Shown piece after piece: positions 16,981 through 25,901 of a stretch of 64,000 bases of DNA. Position 1 is the first letter of the stretch. Each line of letters begins with the position of its first letter. The notes under the pieces were generated by a model, which was given only the letters and a program-made list of their open reading frames with translations, searched no databases and had not been told where the DNA came from. The position numbers and the translations under genes are program-made. The DNA is from Pedobacter punctiformis (GTDB taxonomy: Bacteria; Bacteroidota; Bacteroidia; Sphingobacteriales; Sphingobacteriaceae), in NCBI RefSeq assembly GCF_027213715.1, contig NZ_JAPWGM010000007.1:95762-159761 (forward strand), given 5' to 3'.

Positions 16981-17760
16981 TTATGGCAAATTAAAATCCT
17001 GCTGGGTTAAAGTAATCTCGTTTAAATAGTTCCCCTTTTCATCCCGGTATTTGTATTTTAAGGTTGTAATCCCAAGACTTCTAACATTCATAAACAGTTG
17101 CTTAGAATTGCCATTTCTTAAAATATCATCTTTTAGGACCTCTGAGGCATCCTTTCCTTTAATTTTTTCTGCAATACTGTTTGGGACACTTATATCGTAC
17201 AATAACTCATTTTTATCATTAATATCTATTTTTAGAATGGTTAAGCCTGTGTTTTTATCCTTTACAGGCAGGTTTTTATTTAAAATGGACAAGATGTTTT
17301 TAATTTTTGAATTGCCCGTATTGTTTAATAAATCATCCGCATTTATTTTACCTTTTGCTTCTTTTTCAAGTTCTGCAAGCTTCTTTTTATCAATCGTGAT
17401 GGATGAAAATTCGGATAACCGGATGGTAAAAAATGTGACTTCGAAATTAACACCCTCCTCATTGATTAATTCCCGGGCCAGGTCTTCACCCGCTAGTAAC
17501 TGGACAAATAATGTTGGGAGAAATTTATCCACGATGCCGTTTTTTGTATCTTCCAGGGCGTAGTTGGTTACAATCCTTATTTTTATGATTTTTTTATCAT
17601 AAAGTGCCTCGGCATTTGTAGAATATACAATTCCATTTGGTTTAGCAGAGGCATTGTACGAAAGCACAAAAGCGTTCATTTTACTGGAGGTGCTTTTACA
17701 ACTTGTGAATAGGATTGAAGCAGAAGCGATTAATAAAATCGTATATAGAAAGCGTTTCAT
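16981..17760 (-). CDS. Hypothetical lipoprotein
   Basis: The 259-residue product has a lipoprotein signal with LFTSC, putting the lipidated cysteine at residue 21. The mature part contains a Lys-rich segment (about 120-150) and a C-terminal stretch TLKYKYRDEKGNYLNEITL that resembles the end of periplasmic Bacteroidota proteins. It is the first gene of a two-gene leftward operon. Function unknown. Confidence 0.65.
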   Translation of the reverse strand: MKRFLYTILLIASASILFTSCKSTSSKMNAFVLSYNASAKPNGIVYSTNAEALYDKKIIKIRIVTNYALEDTKNGIVDKFLPTLFVQLLAGEDLARELINEEGVNFEVTFFTIRLSEFSSITIDKKKLAELEKEAKGKINADDLLNNTGNSKIKNILSILNKNLPVKDKNTGLTILKIDINDKNELLYDISVPNSIAEKIKGKDASEVLKDDILRNGNSKQLFMNVRSLGITTLKYKYRDEKGNYLNEITLTQQDFNLP

Positions 17761-17909
17761 GAAGTTGTAGCGTTTAATTTGATTATAAAAAGCACGAAGA
17801 TAATCAAAAAATATTTAGGGCTATGCCTTAAATAAAACGCTGTTTGATTAATGAAAAGAAGAATGTAATTGGTTCCCAGCCGGATATGGGATGGAAACCA
17901 GAGGGTTGT

Positions 17910-18884
17910 TTAATATTCCCGGGCCATTAACTGGGTTGTTAAGGTAAGCAGATTGAATTTTGCTTCATCACTTACATTAATCTGTTTAAACAAGGCAAGC
18001 GCCTTATTTAAGTATTCGTCCATACTGGCTTTGGCAATATTTTGAATATCCAGGGTGTCGTAAACCTGCTTAACTGCATTTACTTTTTCGCGAACATCAA
18101 ATTTTTTATAACTGGTCCAGTTTTCCAGGGCCTCCAGGTTTTCATCCTTGGCCTGCTCGAAGGCCTTTAGTAAAAGAAAGGTTTTTTTATTGGCAATGAT
18201 ATCTCCACCCACCTGTTTTCCAAATTTGTCAGGATCTGCATACACATCTAAAATATCATCGTGTAACTGGAATGCAATACCGATATTTTCTCCGAACTGG
18301 TAAATCAGATCGGCATCTTTTTCGCTTGCCTTACCTATAATGGCACCTAATTTTAGAGCTCCACCTAATAAAACAGCAGTTTTTAACCTGATCATGTTAA
18401 TGTATTCTTCAATGCTCACATCATCACGTTGTTCAAACTCCATATCCAGTTGCTGACCTTCGCAAACACCTTGTGCAGTTGTATTAAAAGTGTCGAGCAC
18501 ATCCTTTAAAAAGATAGGATTTACTTTTGCCAGATTTTTGTTGGCTTCAACCATCATCACATCACCGCTTAAAATGGCGGTGTTGGTACTCCATTTTTCA
18601 TGTACAGTGGCTTTTCCTCTGCGTAATGGAGCATTATCCATAATGTCATCGTGTACCAGTGTGAAGTTATGAAACACTTCAATGGCCATGGCGGCGTGGA
18701 TAGCCTCTTTTGCGTCGGTACCAAAAAGTTCTGTAGACAATAAAACGAGTAGGGGCCGTACGCGTTTGCCCCCAAGATTAATAATGTATTTTATAGGTTC
18801 GTAAAGGTGTTTAGGCTGATCAGGAAAGGTAAGATTTTGGATGGCTTGATCCAGTATATTTTGTAATTGTTCTGTAGTTTGCAT
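17910..18884 (-). CDS. Polyprenyl diphosphate synthase
   Basis: This isoprenoid chain-elongation enzyme condenses isopentenyl diphosphate with allylic diphosphates. The 324-residue protein has GGKRVRPLL (38-46), the first aspartate-rich motif DDIMD (79-83) and the second, DDILD (209-213), with the FQLHDD context. Residues just before the first motif (FHNFTLV) include bulky aromatics, which in this family can limit chain length, so a short to medium product is possible; sequence alone does not decide between geranylgeranyl and longer products for quinones. Confidence 0.92.
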   Translation of the reverse strand: MQTTEQLQNILDQAIQNLTFPDQPKHLYEPIKYIINLGGKRVRPLLVLLSTELFGTDAKEAIHAAMAIEVFHNFTLVHDDIMDNAPLRRGKATVHEKWSTNTAILSGDVMMVEANKNLAKVNPIFLKDVLDTFNTTAQGVCEGQQLDMEFEQRDDVSIEEYINMIRLKTAVLLGGALKLGAIIGKASEKDADLIYQFGENIGIAFQLHDDILDVYADPDKFGKQVGGDIIANKKTFLLLKAFEQAKDENLEALENWTSYKKFDVREKVNAVKQVYDTLDIQNIAKASMDEYLNKALALFKQINVSDEAKFNLLTLTTQLMAREY

Positions 18885-19101
18885 TTTTACTTTTTAGCCT
18901 GCGGCCTTATTCTAAAATTTTGATCGCTTTTCTTCTTTAGCGATACCTTTTACAGGTTTAATCCTTCCGCCAAAATTGGGGATTATAACTGATACTTTTA
19001 GTCATTTTAACATCATCAGTTTAAACTGACCTTTGCCTGCTTTCTGTTACAGGAAAGCAGGCAAAGATATTAAAAGGAAAATATATAAAACAAAGGTGTT
19101 T

Positions 19102-21234
19102 TTATTCAGGAATTAAAGTAAAATCGATTTGGCGTTTAGAAAGATCAACTTTTTTAACACGAATCATGACTTCATCACCGAGCTGATACTTTTTCTTCTT
19201 GCGCTGACCCACAATACAATAATTTTTTTCGTCAAGCACATAAAAATCATCAGAAATATCCCGTAAACGAATCATGCCTTCACATTTATTTTCTTCAATT
19301 TCGACATACATACCCCATTCAGTAACTCCTGAAATGATGCCTTTATACGCTGTACCTATATTATTTTCCAGATACTCAGCCTGTTTGTATTTAATAGAAG
19401 CTCTTTCCGCTTCGGCCGCTCTTTTCTCCATCGCAGAAGAATGTACACTGGCTACTTCGTAGAATTCAGCATCTGCCGACTTTCCATTCTCCAGGTAATT
19501 TTGCAATAAACGGTGCACCATTACATCAGGGTAACGCCGGATAGGTGAAGTGAAATGTGTGTAGTAATCGAAAGCTAAACCGTAATGACTTGTTTTTTTA
19601 GTCGAATAAATGGCTTTAGCCATTGATCTGATTGCTAGCGAAGTTAAAATATTTTGCTCTTTTTTACCCTCAACATCGGTCATTAAGTAGTTTAAAGATT
19701 TTGCAATTTCCTTATCTGATTTCGTATTGATTTTATAGCCAAATCGCGATGCAAACTGTGCAAAAGTATTCAGAGTTTCCATATTTGGAGAGTCGTGGAC
19801 ACGATACACAAATGTTAATTTATCTTTTCCTTTAACTTTTTTTGCAATAAACTCAGCTACTTTCCGGTTGGCCAGCAACATATAATCTTCAATCAGCTTA
19901 TGGGCATCTTTCCGCTCTTTCACATACACTCCAATCGGTTTTCCGGCTTCATCAAGTTTAAACTTAACTTCAGCACTTTCGAAACTAATCGCTCCATTTT
20001 TAAACTTACGATCGCGTAAAATGTAGGCCAGTTCATTTAGTTTTTGAATTTCGGCAGCATAATCTCCGGTTTTGCTTTCAATAACTTCCTGCGCTTCTTC
20101 GTAACTAAATCTCCTGTCGGAGTGAATAACCGTTTTACCATACCACTCAGACTGAATATTAGCTTGTTCATCCAGCTCAAACACTGCAGCAAAACACAAT
20201 TTATCTTCGTGAGGACGTAAAGAACAAACTCCATTGCTCAATCGTTCTGGTAGCATAGGGATTACGCGGTCGACCAGGTAAACAGAAGTTGCCCTGCTGT
20301 AAGCTTCCTTATCTAATTCGGTTCCCTGAATTACATAATGTGAAACATCTGCTATATGCACTCCAATTTCGTGGTTTCCATTTGGTAGTTTTTGATAAGA
20401 AATGGCGTCATCAAAATCCTTTGCATCTGCAGGGTCGATGGTGAAAGTCAATATTTTTCTAAAATCTTTTCTCTTTGCAATTTCATCTGCTGCAATTTCT
20501 TCAGGAATTGCATTTGCTTCTTTTTCTACAGATGGGGGGAAGGAAAGCGGAAAACCATATTGTGCAAGTATGGCATTCATTTCTGTATTGTTTTCGCCCT
20601 GATCTCCAAGTACGTGTTTTACCACACCGATTGGATTTTTAGCGCCTTCGGGCCAATCGGTTAAAGAAACCAACACCCGCTGACCATTTTTTGCACCCAA
20701 AATATCCGCAAGAGGCACAAAAATATCATGCATCATCTTTTTATCATCGGCAATAACAAAGGCAAAACGATCTGAAATTTTTATAACCCCTGTAAAATCT
20801 GATTTGGCTCTTTTGATGATTTCAATAACTTCACCATCATTTTTGCGGCCATTCTTTTTGGCAAAGACATATACTTTAACGGTATCGCCGTGTAATGCAT
20901 TTTTTAGTTTTCTTGGTGCTACAAAAACATCTTTCTCAAATTCATCATCAGGCACAATATAAGCCGACCCATCCGCGGTCATATCTACTTTACCAACAAT
21001 AAAATTCTGAAGCTCTTTAAGTTTATATTTTCCTTTTTCGGGTTCTAAAAAGCTGCCGTTTCCTTTACCTTCTTTTAATATTTCTAAGATAGTTTCTCTC
21101 GATTCCTGATCTGTAAGGTTTAATTTGGCCGAAACTTGTTTGTAATTGAGCAGTTGATTTCCATTTTTCTCAAAAACATCACTAATTAACTGATTGAGAA
21201 CCAATTTTATATTTGCCGATTTTTTCTTTGCCAT
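19102..21234 (-). CDS. rnr: Ribonuclease R
   Basis: RNase R is a processive 3'-5' exoribonuclease that degrades structured RNA. The 710-residue protein has N-terminal cold-shock-like domains, the RNB catalytic domain with IDPADAKDFDDAI (metal-binding aspartates), and the conserved HFTSPIRRYPDVMVHRLL. A C-terminal S1 domain (about 625-705) is followed by a short end, without the long basic tail of the enterobacterial enzyme. It is transcribed alone. Confidence 0.96.
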   Translation of the reverse strand: MAKKKSANIKLVLNQLISDVFEKNGNQLLNYKQVSAKLNLTDQESRETILEILKEGKGNGSFLEPEKGKYKLKELQNFIVGKVDMTADGSAYIVPDDEFEKDVFVAPRKLKNALHGDTVKVYVFAKKNGRKNDGEVIEIIKRAKSDFTGVIKISDRFAFVIADDKKMMHDIFVPLADILGAKNGQRVLVSLTDWPEGAKNPIGVVKHVLGDQGENNTEMNAILAQYGFPLSFPPSVEKEANAIPEEIAADEIAKRKDFRKILTFTIDPADAKDFDDAISYQKLPNGNHEIGVHIADVSHYVIQGTELDKEAYSRATSVYLVDRVIPMLPERLSNGVCSLRPHEDKLCFAAVFELDEQANIQSEWYGKTVIHSDRRFSYEEAQEVIESKTGDYAAEIQKLNELAYILRDRKFKNGAISFESAEVKFKLDEAGKPIGVYVKERKDAHKLIEDYMLLANRKVAEFIAKKVKGKDKLTFVYRVHDSPNMETLNTFAQFASRFGYKINTKSDKEIAKSLNYLMTDVEGKKEQNILTSLAIRSMAKAIYSTKKTSHYGLAFDYYTHFTSPIRRYPDVMVHRLLQNYLENGKSADAEFYEVASVHSSAMEKRAAEAERASIKYKQAEYLENNIGTAYKGIISGVTEWGMYVEIEENKCEGMIRLRDISDDFYVLDEKNYCIVGQRKKKKYQLGDEVMIRVKKVDLSKRQIDFTLIPE

Positions 21235-21351
21235 ACGCTAAACTGAATTTACCGAATATACAGAAAAGATAGAAAAAGCGGGTAAAATGGGAGTTAATAT
21301 GTAAAACAGATGATGTTTGAAATGGATTTCGAAAGCACCGTTCTTTGAAAA

Positions 21352-23055
21352 TTATTGTCCCGGAATGGCCTCAATCAATTTTTTGGTATAGGCTGCCTTT
21401 GGCGAATAGAAAATTTGTTCAGGGAAACCTTCCTCTTCAATTTTGCCCTTATTCATAACCAAAATTCGGTCAGAAATATGTTTTACCACAGCTAAATCAT
21501 GAGATATGAAAATATAGGTTAATCCAAACTCCCGTTGAAGGTCTTTAATTAAATTTAAAACCTGTGCCTGTACAGAAACATCAAGGGCTGAAACCGACTC
21601 GTCACAAATAATGAACTTAGGCTCCAGCGCTAAAGCACGGGCAATTACAATCCGCTGCCTTTGTCCACCGCTAAACTCGTGCGGATAACGGTTAAAATGC
21701 TCTTCCTTTAAACCAACTTTGGTCATCAACTCTAAAACCCTTTGTTTTCGTTCGGCTTCGTTATTGTACAGTTTGTGTACTTGTAAAGGCTCTAAAATAG
21801 ACTGACCCACACTTAATTTAGGGTTGAGAGAGGCATAAGGATCCTGGAAAATGATCTGAATGTCTTTTCTAAGTTTTCTAAGTTCGGCTTTACTAATGGC
21901 GGTAATGTCCTGGCCGTTAAAAATTACTTTTCCGGATGTTGGCTTAATTAATTGAAGAATGGTACGGCCAAGCGTGGTTTTGCCACAACCGGATTCGCCT
22001 ACCAAACCTAACGTTTCGCCCGGAAAAACCTCAAAATTAATCTGATCTACCGCTTTAACGTAATCAACTTTTTTACTGAATAAACCACTATTGATTGGAT
22101 ACCAGGTACATAAATTTTCAACTTTTAATAAGGGCTGCGCAGCATAAAGCTGTTCTCTTCTCAACGTAATTTCGGCATTCGTTAATTGATTTGAAGCCTG
22201 CAGGTGTGCGGAAGCATCATCTATTTTGCCTGTTAAAAAATCGGCAACCACTGGAAGTTTCTTTAATTGCAAGGCCGGTGAGGGCCGGCAAGCTAATAAA
22301 CCTTTGGTATAAAGATGTTGTGGATTACTGAAAATGGATTTGGCAGGGCCTTGTTCCACAATTTCTCCTTTGTACATCACCGCAACCTCGTCAGCAATTT
22401 CATTTACAACGCCTAAATCATGCGAAATAAAAATCATAGCCATATTACGCTCTTCCTTTAATTTAAGGAGTAGCTGCAAAATAGTTTTCTGAACCGTTAC
22501 ATCTAAGGCAGTTGTGGGCTCATCGGCAATCAGCAATTTGGGATTACAGCTTAAAGCCATTGCAATCATTACTCTTTGCTTTTGTCCACCCGAAATTTGA
22601 TGTGGATAACTGTCGAATATTTTTTCTGGCCTTGGTAATTGTACTTCATTAAATAAAGCAATGGTTTGTTTTTTGGCCTCGGCTTTATCTACTTTTTGAT
22701 GCAGAATAATTGCTTCGGCTACCTGATAACCGCAAGTAAAAACCGGATTTAAGGAGGTCATGGGTTCCTGAAAAATCATTGAAATCTGATTTCCACGATA
22801 TTGCCTGATCTCGTTTGAACTTAAATTAAGCAGACTGATTTGTTCAAAACTGATATCGCCGGTAATTTTGGCCGAACGTTCATCATGCAAACGCATAATG
22901 GAAAATGAAGTTACAGACTTGCCCGAACCGGATTCGCCGACAATGCCTAAAACGGTTCCTTTTTTTACGTTAAAGTTAATTTGTTTTACAGCTTTGAACC
23001 AGGTTTTTTCTTCCTGATTAAAAAAATCGATACTTAAGTTTTCTACATTTAACAT
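21352..23055 (-). CDS. Double-ATPase ABC protein (dipeptide/oligopeptide type)
   Basis: The 567-residue protein fuses two peptide-transporter ATPases. The first domain (about 1-260) has Walker A GESGSGKS, signature ISGGQKQR and Walker B LLIADEPTT; the second (about 305-565) has GESGCGKT, FSGGQRQR and FIICDES. This matches the DppD-DppF / YejF fusion type, which energises peptide or opine uptake. No permease or binding protein is nearby. The start overlaps the stop of the exonuclease gene by one base (TGATG), so translation is coupled. Confidence 0.92.
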   Translation of the reverse strand: MLNVENLSIDFFNQEEKTWFKAVKQINFNVKKGTVLGIVGESGSGKSVTSFSIMRLHDERSAKITGDISFEQISLLNLSSNEIRQYRGNQISMIFQEPMTSLNPVFTCGYQVAEAIILHQKVDKAEAKKQTIALFNEVQLPRPEKIFDSYPHQISGGQKQRVMIAMALSCNPKLLIADEPTTALDVTVQKTILQLLLKLKEERNMAMIFISHDLGVVNEIADEVAVMYKGEIVEQGPAKSIFSNPQHLYTKGLLACRPSPALQLKKLPVVADFLTGKIDDASAHLQASNQLTNAEITLRREQLYAAQPLLKVENLCTWYPINSGLFSKKVDYVKAVDQINFEVFPGETLGLVGESGCGKTTLGRTILQLIKPTSGKVIFNGQDITAISKAELRKLRKDIQIIFQDPYASLNPKLSVGQSILEPLQVHKLYNNEAERKQRVLELMTKVGLKEEHFNRYPHEFSGGQRQRIVIARALALEPKFIICDESVSALDVSVQAQVLNLIKDLQREFGLTYIFISHDLAVVKHISDRILVMNKGKIEEEGFPEQIFYSPKAAYTKKLIEAIPGQ

Positions 23056-23768
23056 CAGGATACAATTGTAATGTTTTCTGATGAAATTATTTTCATCCCT
23101 TTAAATTTTAGCAGGATCTGAGCCGTAGTAATCACATCTTTTTGACAATAGGTTACAATACGCCCCAAATTTTGTTCTTCGTAATAAACGGTTCTCACCA
23201 TATTTCCGTCAATATCATCTTTAGGCGTTTGAATATTTAAAATAGTTGCTAGGAGGTTTAAAGAGGTATAATGTTTATGATCTCCGAATTTCCAAAGTTC
23301 CATGGTATCCAGATGATTTACTTCCCATGGTTTTTTACCGGCAATTTGTAATATTTTAGGAATTTCAATACCATTAACAATCATTCTCCTGCACAAATAC
23401 GGATAATCAAATTCTTTTCCGTTATGCGCACATAAAACCAGGGTGGGAATTTGTTTTTCCAGCAGGGCAGCGAACTGATTCAAAATTTCAGATTCATTGT
23501 GCCCAGAGAAAGACTTAATACGGAGCGATTGTACTTTATTTTGCAGACTAAATATGCCTAAACTGATGCAGATAATCTTCCCGAACTCGGCTAAAATGCC
23601 TGCACGTTCATAAAATTCTTCTGCACTTTGTTCTGGTTTTCGTTGAAAATGGGTTTTCTGCTCCCATAAATCCTGGAAATGTTCGGGCAGTTCTTTAAAT
23701 GACTGGTACTGCGGAACGGTTTCGATATCGATGACCATTACCTGATTAAGATCGAGCGTTTTTAACAT
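23055..23768 (-). CDS. Predicted 3'-5' exonuclease (PolB-exo-like, RNase H fold)
   Basis: The 237-residue protein begins with VMVIDIETVPQ, the Exo I motif (acidic D and E). It has CAHNGKEFDYPYLCRRM as Exo II, and CQKDVITTAQILL as Exo III. This matches the predicted PolB-like 3'-5' exonuclease family (PF10108). ATG 23768 was preferred over an in-frame ATG 15 bp upstream (23783) because the conserved domain starts immediately after it; either is possible. It is the first gene of a two-gene unit with the ABC protein. Confidence 0.85.
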   Translation of the reverse strand: MLKTLDLNQVMVIDIETVPQYQSFKELPEHFQDLWEQKTHFQRKPEQSAEEFYERAGILAEFGKIICISLGIFSLQNKVQSLRIKSFSGHNESEILNQFAALLEKQIPTLVLCAHNGKEFDYPYLCRRMIVNGIEIPKILQIAGKKPWEVNHLDTMELWKFGDHKHYTSLNLLATILNIQTPKDDIDGNMVRTVYYEEQNLGRIVTYCQKDVITTAQILLKFKGMKIISSENITIVS

Positions 23769-23849
23769 AAAACAATATAGCAATAAGAATCTAATAATGA
23801 GGTGGCCTTAAAGCTGCTAATTTGTGAGAATATTTTTTTAGGTTTGGAT

Positions 23850-24350
23850 ATGGCAACAAGCAAATTTGAACAATCTTTAGAAAATGGTTCGCACAAACAG
23901 CTGATGGATTTAGCTGGTGAGTGGCATGGGACAACAAAAACCTGGTTTGAAAAAGATGTATTGGCAGATGAATCTCCGATGCAGGCTAAAATTACGGTGA
24001 TTTTAGGCAGCCGATTTATTTCTTACGATTATCAGGGAAGTTTAGAGGGTAAACCCTTTGAGGGCAAAATGATAATTGGTTTTGATATTCCTTATCAACG
24101 TTTTACCGCAAGCTGGGTAGACAGCTTTCATATGGGTACACAAATTATGCTTTCGAGTGGTAAAGCTACAGCTAATGGTTTTTCGATTTTTGGAGAATAT
24201 GGCAGCCCAGAATATGGAGAGCAGCTTTGGGGCTGGAGAACAACGCTGGAAATCATCAACGGAGATGAAATTATATTGACTGCGTACAATGTTTCGCCGG
24301 AAGGGGAAGAAGCTAAAGCAACTGAAACGGTTTATAAAAGAGCTGGTTAA
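23850..24350 (+). CDS. DUF1579 family protein
   Basis: The 166-residue protein matches the DUF1579 family: LMDLAGEWHGTTKTWF near the N-terminus, then ILGSRFISYDYQGSLEGKPFEGKMIIGFD, and a lipocalin-like strand pattern to the end (ETVYKRAG). No signal peptide is visible from ATG 23850; an upstream in-frame ATG at 23802 would add 16 non-conserved residues. The family has no proven function. The gene is divergent from the exonuclease gene. Confidence 0.85.
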   Translation: MATSKFEQSLENGSHKQLMDLAGEWHGTTKTWFEKDVLADESPMQAKITVILGSRFISYDYQGSLEGKPFEGKMIIGFDIPYQRFTASWVDSFHMGTQIMLSSGKATANGFSIFGEYGSPEYGEQLWGWRTTLEIINGDEIILTAYNVSPEGEEAKATETVYKRAG

Positions 24351-24401
24351 TAAATAGTCTTGTCCTGAATATTTTACTGAAAGAATATTCAGGACATCTA
24401 A

Positions 24402-25298
24402 TTAAAATAAATTCGGCTGACTTTGATTGGCCATTACAGGAATTTTTAAATCTGTTCCAATAGCATCATTTAGTTTTTGAGTGAAATAAGCAGAAAATAA
24501 GGGTGAAGAAAGTTCAACATTTTGATGCACAAAGAAGTATAAATTTTGCAAGCCTTCTTTTTTCCATTCTACAATTCTGTCAATCCAGCTGTCTAAACGT
24601 TTTTTATCAATGTCGTCTACATTAGCCCCTACAAAACGAACAAAAGCAGTAGGAGAGGTTAATCTCATGTGCATCATATCTCTTCTTCCGGCAGTATCAA
24701 CAATAATATTTGCTACTCCATGATCCTGGAATAGCCGGGCAAACTCACTGGCAATGGCAGGGTTTGAAAACCATTCTTCATTTCTGACTTCAACAGCTAA
24801 AGGAATTACTTTTGGAAATTCTTCTATAACAGTTTTTAAACGGCTAAAATCCTTTGGTTTAAAATTATCATGTAACTGCAAAAAGGCCATTCCAAATTTC
24901 TCCTCGAAATTGCTTACTGCATCGCAAAACTGCTCAACAGGCTCTTTAACGTTAATCAATCTTTTAAAATGACTGATTGTGTTGGTTAGTTTAGGGAAGA
25001 ATTTAAATCCATCAGGTGTTTTTTCTTTCCAGGTTGTTACTTGTTCTCTTGAAGGCATGCCGTAGAAAGTAGCATTAAGTTCAATTGAATTAAATTGGGT
25101 AGAATAATAAGATAATTCATCTTTTGTTCCCTTTGGATAAAAGCCTTTCAAATCCGTTTTATTCCATTTAGCGCAGCCAACATAAGCCTCAAAAGACTGT
25201 TTTGATTTATTTGCTTTTAAAATGGCTGATGTTTCAGGAGCATCTGCAGGAAGTTTAAAATCTATTATGGAAGGATCTTCTACTTGACCGAATTTCAT
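24402..25298 (-). CDS. DUF72 family protein (YecE-like)
   Basis: The 298-residue protein carries the DUF72 barrel pattern: YVGCAKWNKTDLKGFYPKGTK, LSYYSTQFNSIELNATFYGMPS, KFFPKLTNTISH, and IVDTAGRRDMMHMRLTSPTAFVRFVG. The family is widespread and folds as a TIM-like barrel, but its reaction is not established. It is convergent with the DUF1579 gene and no operon partner is evident. Confidence 0.88.
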   Translation of the reverse strand: MKFGQVEDPSIIDFKLPADAPETSAILKANKSKQSFEAYVGCAKWNKTDLKGFYPKGTKDELSYYSTQFNSIELNATFYGMPSREQVTTWKEKTPDGFKFFPKLTNTISHFKRLINVKEPVEQFCDAVSNFEEKFGMAFLQLHDNFKPKDFSRLKTVIEEFPKVIPLAVEVRNEEWFSNPAIASEFARLFQDHGVANIIVDTAGRRDMMHMRLTSPTAFVRFVGANVDDIDKKRLDSWIDRIVEWKKEGLQNLYFFVHQNVELSSPLFSAYFTQKLNDAIGTDLKIPVMANQSQPNLF

Positions 25299-25481
25299 GT
25301 GGCTGAGTTTTTAGGTATTGGAAATATATTCAAATATAAAAGGCTTTATTCTAATTTACCCGATTAAAAATATAAAATATCATTAAGTCGGCTCAGCGGG
25401 ATTTTAAACCTTTATTTCATCACTTTAATGTAAGGATTGATTTATTTTAAAATAAATTCTATTAAAAAGGTAGATATTATC

Positions 25482-25489
25482 TACATTTG
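25482..25489 (+). promoter_or_regulatory. Candidate -7 element of the riboswitch-led operon
   Basis: TACATTTG matches TAnnTTTG and lies about 30 bp before the riboswitch. No good TTTG is visible 20 bp upstream, so the call is tentative. Confidence 0.45.
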
Positions 25490-25518
25490 CCAAACCAAAA
25501 ATTGGTAGTTCTTTAGAT

Positions 25519-25615
25519 ATTTATCCAGAAAGACGGAGGGAAAGGCCCTGTGAAGTCTTAGCAACCCCAGAAATGGTAGGTGCTAAATCCTGCTTCTGCA
25601 AAGAAGAAAGATAAT
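25519..25615 (+). ncRNA. SAM-I riboswitch (S-box)
   Basis: The stretch shows the conserved SAM-I aptamer: P1 strands TTATC and GATAA, the GGAGGGAAAGGCCC segment of P2, TGAAGTCTTAGCAACC with the conserved GCAACC, and GGTGCTAAATCC in P3-P4. SAM-I riboswitches normally shut off methionine or sulfur genes when S-adenosylmethionine is plentiful. Here no methionine-biosynthesis gene follows; the first downstream genes are a short Cys-rich leader ORF and the SusC/SusD/TlpA genes. A short stem (AATTTGT / ACAAATT, 25617-25634) follows, but it has no clear T run, so the mode of control is unclear. Confidence 0.9.
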
Positions 25616-25702
25616 AAATTTGTTTTCACAAATTATTCTAAAGGATGATCTGATTTACATAAGTATCAATTGAGCCAGATTTTAATTGATTATTTATTTT
25701 TT

Positions 25703-25804
25703 ATGAAGAAGTTATCCTTAAGTATCCGAGTTCTCCCAAAGTCATTTGTTAATGACTCAACTTTCAATCAGTACGATTTAATCATGTGCTGTTGCTGTAG
25801 CTAG
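25703..25804 (+). CDS. Poly-cysteine leader peptide (putative attenuation uORF)
   Basis: A 33-residue ORF starts MKKLSLSIRV and ends MCCCCS, so four Cys codons (25787-25798, TGC TGT TGC TGT) come just before the stop at 25802-25804. It lies between a SAM riboswitch and a SusC gene, with no signal peptide and no domain. A hairpin (25795-25811) overlaps the last Cys codon and is followed by TTTTCTT. Cys-codon runs in short upstream ORFs act as cysteine-sensing attenuators in mycobacteria; I infer the same logic here. Ribosomes slowed by lack of charged Cys-tRNA would cover the 5' arm of the hairpin. Confidence 0.6.
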   Translation: MKKLSLSIRVLPKSFVNDSTFNQYDLIMCCCCS

Positions 25805-25818
25805 CCTACAGTTTTCTT
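25795..25818 (+). terminator. Attenuator-like hairpin overlapping the Cys codons
   Basis: CTGTAG (25795-25800) pairs with CTACAG (25806-25811) across a 5-nt loop and is followed by TTTTCTT. The 5' arm contains the last Cys codon and the stop codon region of the leader ORF. The stem is short, so it may be a weak or conditional terminator. Confidence 0.4.
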
Positions 25819-25901
25819 ATCCAAATTTCATATTTAAAGATGACCTGTTTTTTACGGGCAGGGATTCTATTGTTTCAAAAATTATTAAAACACACACGCA
25901 A

